A stretch of 35,391 nucleotides of DNA from Verrucomicrobiia bacterium (lineage in GTDB: Bacteria > Verrucomicrobiota > Verrucomicrobiia > Verrucomicrobiales > Akkermansiaceae), in contig JAUIGV010000046.1 of assembly GCA_030432565.1 (NCBI GenBank), forward strand, positions 1 through 35,391. The letters run 5' to 3'. Both the position numbers and the translations under genes were made by a program. The first letter of the stretch is position 1; each line of letters starts with the position of its first letter. The notes beneath the pieces are model-generated. The model was given only the letters and a program-made list of their open reading frames with translations, had not been told where the DNA came from and ran no database searches. This document shows, one piece after another, positions 30,900 through 35,391 of the stretch.

Positions 30900-32429
30900 G
30901 TGAGCGAAGGAAATCGAGTCGACCAGCTGCGTGAGGCGATCCATCAGGCCCGCGCCCGGGTGTATCAGGTGGGTGCCGCGACTCCGTTGGAACCAATGAC
31001 AGTGGATGGGGTCGAACAGGAGATTTGGGTAAAGCGGGAGGACCTCGGTCCGATCAAGGCTTATAAGTGGCGAGGGGCTTTCAATGCCATGGCTTGTCTG
31101 ACGCCTGCACAACTGGAGGGGGGAGTGGTGGCGGCTTCTGCCGGAAATCACGCCCAGGGGATTGCTTTGGCGGCGAGAAAGTTGGGAACGACGGCTCGCA
31201 TATACATGCCGAAGCCAACTCCGCTGGTGAAGCGCAAAGCGGTGATGGCGCATGGCGGTGATTGTGTCGCAATCGAATTGGTCGGTGATAGTTTCTCGGA
31301 AGCGCAAACGGCTGCGCTGGAAGATGCTTCGCGGACCGGTGCGACCTTTATCCCGCCCTACGATTCCCTCGAGGTCATGGCAGGGCAGGGGACTCTGGCT
31401 GATGAAATTTTCACCTCCGGCGAGGGGCCCTTTGACCGGGTCTATGTCGCGATTGGTGGAGGGGGGATGGCCTCGGCGGTCGCGGCTCTGTTAAAGAATT
31501 CCTGGCCAAAAGTGAAGGTGATCGGGGTGGAAGGAGTCGATCAGGCTTCAATGAAGGCTGCCATTGAGGCGGGGCGACCGGTGTCCTTGGACTACGTCGA
31601 TGTTTTTTGCGACGGCACGGCGGTGACACAGGCGGGTCATTTGACTTATGAATTTTGTCGGGAGCTGCTGGACGAGATTGTCACAGTGACCAACCGGGAG
31701 GTCTCTTCCGCAATTAAATCACACTGGGACGGTCTTCGGGTGATTCCGGAACCGAGTGGCGCCATGAGTTTGGCTGGTTTTTTGAAGCAGCATGAGGCGG
31801 GCGAGGTTGGGCCGGGCGAAAAAGTCCTGACCATTTTATGTGGTGCGAATATGGATTTCGCGAAATTTGCCGATGTTTCCCGTCAGGCCGGAATTAATCC
31901 GCGATGCGACCGGAGTTGGCGCTTTGAGATCCCGGAGGAAAAGGGTTCCCTGGCGGGGCTTTTGGCTGATTTGCCGGATGGTGTGAGTATCATGGATCTC
32001 CAGTATGGAAGGACGGCGTGCGAGCCTCAGCGACCCCTGTTAAGTGTCGATGTTCCCGATCCGGCTTTGTCTGAATTTGAGAACTGGATCGCAAAAAACA
32101 AGAAGAGGTCTGAAGATGTCACGGGCCATGGTGCGACCACGTTTCGCGTGATTCCGTTTACTCCTTCTCTCTTTGTTTCGCCCTTGTTTGTAGAGGTTGA
32201 GTTTCCGGAACGGGCCGGAGCTTTGCTGGGGTTTATGAATGCGATCAGCGCCATGACCAGTCTGTGCTACTTCAATTACACCTACACGGGGGAACGAGTG
32301 GGCCGAGCCCTGATTGGCTTGGACTTCGATAGTGGAACGGACCTGGCCACGCATCGGGAAAATATCTTTGGGCAGGCCGGCAAGACCGTACGAGCGGTGA
32401 AAGAAGTCTTGATAGATTCGCTCAGTTAA
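30900..32429 (+). CDS. ilvA: Threonine ammonia-lyase, biosynthetic type
   Basis: The 509-residue product has a PLP-dependent fold II domain with the Schiff-base lysine Lys56 in KAYKWRGAFN. ASAGNHAQGIA, a phosphate-binding IGGGGMASA loop and EPSGAMSLAG follow. The C-terminal part (from about residue 335) holds two ACT-like regulatory units, including FRFEIPEEKGSLAGLL-type and VEFPERAGALLGFM. This is the isoleucine-inhibited biosynthetic enzyme that makes 2-oxobutanoate from threonine. Length agrees with E. coli IlvA (514). The start is GTG at 30900 with AGAAAGGTGG upstream. Confidence 0.95.
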   Translation: MSEGNRVDQLREAIHQARARVYQVGAATPLEPMTVDGVEQEIWVKREDLGPIKAYKWRGAFNAMACLTPAQLEGGVVAASAGNHAQGIALAARKLGTTARIYMPKPTPLVKRKAVMAHGGDCVAIELVGDSFSEAQTAALEDASRTGATFIPPYDSLEVMAGQGTLADEIFTSGEGPFDRVYVAIGGGGMASAVAALLKNSWPKVKVIGVEGVDQASMKAAIEAGRPVSLDYVDVFCDGTAVTQAGHLTYEFCRELLDEIVTVTNREVSSAIKSHWDGLRVIPEPSGAMSLAGFLKQHEAGEVGPGEKVLTILCGANMDFAKFADVSRQAGINPRCDRSWRFEIPEEKGSLAGLLADLPDGVSIMDLQYGRTACEPQRPLLSVDVPDPALSEFENWIAKNKKRSEDVTGHGATTFRVIPFTPSLFVSPLFVEVEFPERAGALLGFMNAISAMTSLCYFNYTYTGERVGRALIGLDFDSGTDLATHRENIFGQAGKTVRAVKEVLIDSLS

Positions 32430-32449
32430 TACGTAAAAAAATTACCACT

Positions 32450-33715
32450 ATGAATGTCCGGTTTTTTGTTTCGCTGCTTTTGTTGGGAGGGGCTTCGGTT
32501 GAGGCCGGGCAGGATTTTTTTGAGTTGCCGCCGATCAAGTATTCACAAACCGCGAGTCAGGATGCTGTCGCGAAGATGGCGGCTGAGATCGAGAGTGGTG
32601 ATTGGGTGGTTGGGAATGTTGACGGGAAGACCTTTCTAAAAGCAGTGCTGAACAAGCTGAAAGTTCCCGAGGAGTCCCAGGTGTTGGTTTTTTCGAAGAC
32701 GAGTTTGCAAAATTCCCTGATTAATCAGCGGAATCCCAGATCGATCTATTTTTCGATGGATGCTTATGTCGGCTGGGTTCCAGGAGGAAAAGTTGAGGTG
32801 ATCATCGAGGATGAAAAGTTGGGACCGGTTTTTTACACCATTGATCCCCCGTTCGGTGATCGTCCGGCCAAGGTTGTTCGTGCCACAGATTCCTGTTTGC
32901 AATGCCACGCGACTTCGCGGACTTCCGGAGTGCCGGGAATGTTTATCCGCTCGGTGGTGCCGGATCAGAACAGTCATCCTATTTTGAGCGCCGGGACATC
33001 TCTGGTCACTGATAGCACCCCGCTGAAGGAGAGATGGGGTGGCTGGTATGTTTCGGGGACCTCCGGTCATCCCCATCTTGGCAATCGTTGGATTCCGGAA
33101 AGCGCGTTGGATGGCGTGGAGATGAAGCCCGAAGTTTCCGGTCACGAGGATTTATCTTCGTTGATCGACACCGGAAAGTATCTGCAGCCGACGAGTGACA
33201 TCGTGGCATTGATGGTTCTTGAACACCAGTGCCGGACTCACAATCTGATGACAAAGGCTAAGATGGGATACCAGCGTGCGCTTTATTTCCAGAAGTCATA
33301 CAGTGAGGGGGAAGATTTGGATTCCCAAGAGGGAATGTCCTGGAAGACCGCGGATAGTTCCGCGAAAGAGATCGTTGATGCTTTTCTATTTACCGACGAA
33401 GTCGACCCTGGCGGAGACGGGGTCGAAGGCTCTGAAAAATTTGCAGAAGCCTTCAAGCGGGGCGGCGTGAAAACGGCAAAAGGAAAGAGCCTCAGAGACT
33501 TTCGTCTGTACGGTCGGATTTTTAAGAATCGCTGTTCCTACATGATCCATTCGCAGGCCTTTAAAGGCTTGCCTGAATTGGTCAGGGAACGGGTTTTCCA
33601 TCACCTTCGTGAGGAGTTGGGTAAGGAGGCCGGGAATCACCTGAGTTCCCGCGAGAAGAAAACTCTCCGTGCGATCTTGGAGGAAACTGTGCCGGGATTC
33701 AAAAGTGAATCTTAG
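32450..33715 (+). CDS. Secreted one-haem protein of unknown function
   Basis: The 421-residue product has a signal peptide (about residues 1 to 19, ending VEA). A single c-type haem-binding motif, CLQCH, is at residues 149 to 153, preceded by VVRATDS and followed by TSGVPGMFIRSVVPD. The rest contains many Trp, His and charged residues but no second haem motif. Similar single-haem proteins occur in Verrucomicrobiota, Planctomycetota and Bacteroidota without known role. Electron transfer or a haem sensor role is possible. The gene begins 20 bases after the ilvA stop and its 3' end overlaps the convergent nuclease gene by 17 bases. Confidence 0.8.
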   Translation: MNVRFFVSLLLLGGASVEAGQDFFELPPIKYSQTASQDAVAKMAAEIESGDWVVGNVDGKTFLKAVLNKLKVPEESQVLVFSKTSLQNSLINQRNPRSIYFSMDAYVGWVPGGKVEVIIEDEKLGPVFYTIDPPFGDRPAKVVRATDSCLQCHATSRTSGVPGMFIRSVVPDQNSHPILSAGTSLVTDSTPLKERWGGWYVSGTSGHPHLGNRWIPESALDGVEMKPEVSGHEDLSSLIDTGKYLQPTSDIVALMVLEHQCRTHNLMTKAKMGYQRALYFQKSYSEGEDLDSQEGMSWKTADSSAKEIVDAFLFTDEVDPGGDGVEGSEKFAEAFKRGGVKTAKGKSLRDFRLYGRIFKNRCSYMIHSQAFKGLPELVRERVFHHLREELGKEAGNHLSSREKKTLRAILEETVPGFKSES

Positions 33716-35072
33716 CGCCGGGCTGGGGCACGATGATCTCGGTGCCGGGCAGGGCGTCGGCGAGTTTGGTTTCGAACCAGCGGACGGCGTCCGGATCTCC
33801 ATGAACAAGCAGAAGTTTTTTGGGGCGTGCCTTCACCGCGAATTCGAGAAGTTCTTCGCGACGTGCATGCCCCGAAAAATCGAATTCCTCGACGGAACAG
33901 TTGAGCTGGACTTTGTGGGTGCCGTCGAGCCGGATGACATCGCCGGATGAGGCTCGCTTGATTGCCCCGGCAGGGGTGGCGGGATCGGCGTAACCTACGA
34001 AGAGGAGAGAATTGGCCGGGTTTTGAATGAAACTCCGAGCGAACACGTTCGACGTTGTTTTCTCGCTCATCATGCCGCTGGAAAGGCAGTAGATGGCCCC
34101 GGGCTTGTAATCGATCGGCGCGCGCCTCCTCTTGTTCCCGGTGTGAACCTTCATGTCACGAAGAATTTCGAAGTTGGGGCGATGACGTCTCGTTGAATCG
34201 GAAAAGCTGTCGTAAATGACCGTCATTTTAGTGCTGAGGCCACCGATGAAAACCGGAGTGTGTTCCGGAATCAAGCCCTCTGCTTTGAAGTGATCAATCA
34301 TCGTGAGCACCTCTTGGGTTTTTCCAATTGCGAACACGGGAATCAGGGCCGATCCTCCAGCTTCAAGGGCGTTTCGAATGCTTTTGGCGAGAAGCTTTTC
34401 CTGGTCGGCGCGGGTGTAGTCGGTCGGGCGCTCGTCAGCGCCCCGGGTCGTTTCCATGATCAGGAGATCGGGCCCGTCAAGATCGGGGAAGCGCGCACCC
34501 TTGATCAGGGAGTGGCCCTGGAAGCTGACATCGCCGGTGTAGAAAACCTCCTTGTCATCTTTCTCGATCAAAACTCCGGCCGACCCCAGAATATGGCCCG
34601 CATCATAAAAGGTGACCGTCGTCCCGGTCTCTCCGAGAGGATCCAAGGAAAACGGTTTTTCATAAGGGCGAATCATCCAGCGGTCACGGAGGTAGTCAAT
34701 TTCGCGATGATGATAGAGGGGATATTCGGGAATGCCCAATTCCTCCCTCTGGCTGCTCATCACATTGACCGAATTATGAAGAAGGGCTTCCCCGAGTGCC
34801 GCGCAGGGTGCGGTGAGATAAACAGGGGCGGAAGGCTGATCCCGCTGGGCGACCGGCAGGGTCCCAATGTGGTCCAGGTGGGAGTGGGAGATAATGATCG
34901 CATCGGCGCTATCGTAGGGAATCTCTTGGTATCGGGGGAGGGCATTTGGTCCTTCCTCCTTGGGGTGCATTCCGGCATCCAGGAGAATCGAGGTCCCGTT
35001 CAAATTGAGAGCGTAGGAGTTTCCACCGATCTCGGCTCGAAGATTAAGGGACTGGAATGAAAAAGTAGGCAC
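33699..35072 (-). CDS. Beta-CASP metallo-beta-lactamase RNA-processing exonuclease
   Basis: The 457-residue product has HSHLDHIG at residues 63 to 70, the zinc-binding HxHxDH motif, then AGHILGSAG and TGDVSFQG. The beta-CASP insert contains ALIPVFAIGKTQEVL and SSGMMSE, and the C-terminal FSGHARREELLEF and LLLVHGDPDAVRWF carry the further metal and RNA residues. This is the CPSF-73/RNase J-related family that processes RNA 3' ends or acts as a 5' exonuclease. Lacking RNase J's extra C-terminal domain, it is closer to CPSF73-like bacterial forms. The substrate in bacteria is unclear. Confidence 0.9.
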   Translation of the reverse strand: MPTFSFQSLNLRAEIGGNSYALNLNGTSILLDAGMHPKEEGPNALPRYQEIPYDSADAIIISHSHLDHIGTLPVAQRDQPSAPVYLTAPCAALGEALLHNSVNVMSSQREELGIPEYPLYHHREIDYLRDRWMIRPYEKPFSLDPLGETGTTVTFYDAGHILGSAGVLIEKDDKEVFYTGDVSFQGHSLIKGARFPDLDGPDLLIMETTRGADERPTDYTRADQEKLLAKSIRNALEAGGSALIPVFAIGKTQEVLTMIDHFKAEGLIPEHTPVFIGGLSTKMTVIYDSFSDSTRRHRPNFEILRDMKVHTGNKRRRAPIDYKPGAIYCLSSGMMSEKTTSNVFARSFIQNPANSLLFVGYADPATPAGAIKRASSGDVIRLDGTHKVQLNCSVEEFDFSGHARREELLEFAVKARPKKLLLVHGDPDAVRWFETKLADALPGTEIIVPQPGAKIHF

Positions 35073-35391
35073 GGCTTGAGACGATAGACGGAGAGGCTTG
35101 GCTGGCTAGGGATTTGTCTCCGAAGATGAAAATCGCGGCAGTATTTAGGAGATGTTAACGAAAATATTGGATACCCCTCCAGCGATGAAGCTTTTTTCAG
35201 GCTAATTTTTCCCGTAGAATCAACGATTTTCCGATTCAGAGGAAAATTCATTGAGAAACTACATCCAAAATCATTGACGTGAGGAAGAAAATCATTAGGG
35301 TTGCCCCCGCAGCCGCTACCGGCCGCGACCGAGAAACACTCGAAAGGGCTCGCTTGAATGAATCTTCATCAGCGGGCCTGCTCAGTCTTCC
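35073..35391. other. Terminal intergenic region, no gene identified
   Basis: The last 319 bases hold an AT-rich stretch (35150-35270) with the inverted repeat ATTTTCC / GGAAAAT at about 35227-35248, which could be an operator or part of a promoter. From a GTG at 35279 a frame remains open to the window end (37 codons, opening MRKKIIRV with GTG read as Met), possibly the start of a gene cut by the edge. I do not recognise it. Confidence 0.3.

Overview
The window reads as a bacterial chromosome segment, most likely from Verrucomicrobiota. The reasons are: a PEP-CTERM protein ending in Val-Pro-Glu-Pro plus a helix and an Arg/Lys tail; PQQ-like propeller, DUF6528-like and DUF4832-like exported proteins; a Verrucomicrobia-style 398-residue low-complexity exported protein; many lipoproteins; and few clear Shine-Dalgarno sites. 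The phylum is inferred from gene content, not from a marker tree.

Region 1 (1 to about 14.2 kb) is the striking part. It is an integron gene-cassette array. Some twenty small, mostly unrelated genes, nearly all on the + strand, are separated about every 600 bases by attC-like recombination sites. A site opens with an RYYYAAC-like box, usually followed by AAG (often AACAAGGCG). It closes with an ACGTT box, and the two arms between form an imperfect palindrome. No integrase or attI is in the window. The orientation places any integrase to the left of base 1, so this is either the distal part of a chromosomal integron or an integrase-free attC cluster. Cassette products are mainly exported: six predicted lipobox or secreted proteins, a PEP-CTERM protein, a 4-helix membrane protein, an RraB-domain lipoprotein, a DUF3806-like lipoprotein, an NTF2-like secreted protein and an SGNH esterase, among others. 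A few look cytoplasmic (TPR, ankyrin and conserved hypotheticals). The left sites are intact. The right ones are degenerate, truncated or split, and the fragment of an ISAs1-type transposase lies among them.

Region 2 (14.2 to 16 kb) is the junction: a coupled 45-residue membrane peptide and lipoprotein, then a secreted GH18-type glycosidase.

Region 3 (16 to 35.4 kb) is ordinary chromosome. It holds manC, a 54-residue membrane protein and ruvX in an overlapping operon; rfbB; an SH3-like lipoprotein; terC with a 5'-nucleotidase-type phosphoesterase; pgsA-nagA; an M48 lipoprotein peptidase with a DUF6528 propeller; a PQQ-like propeller protein with a tyrosine phosphatase; a DUF4832 protein; lysS; ilvA with a structured leader; a one-haem secreted protein; and a beta-CASP metallo-beta-lactamase nuclease. 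Together these serve sugar-nucleotide supply, phospholipid and amino-sugar metabolism, translation and RNA turnover. The last 319 bases hold no gene I can name.
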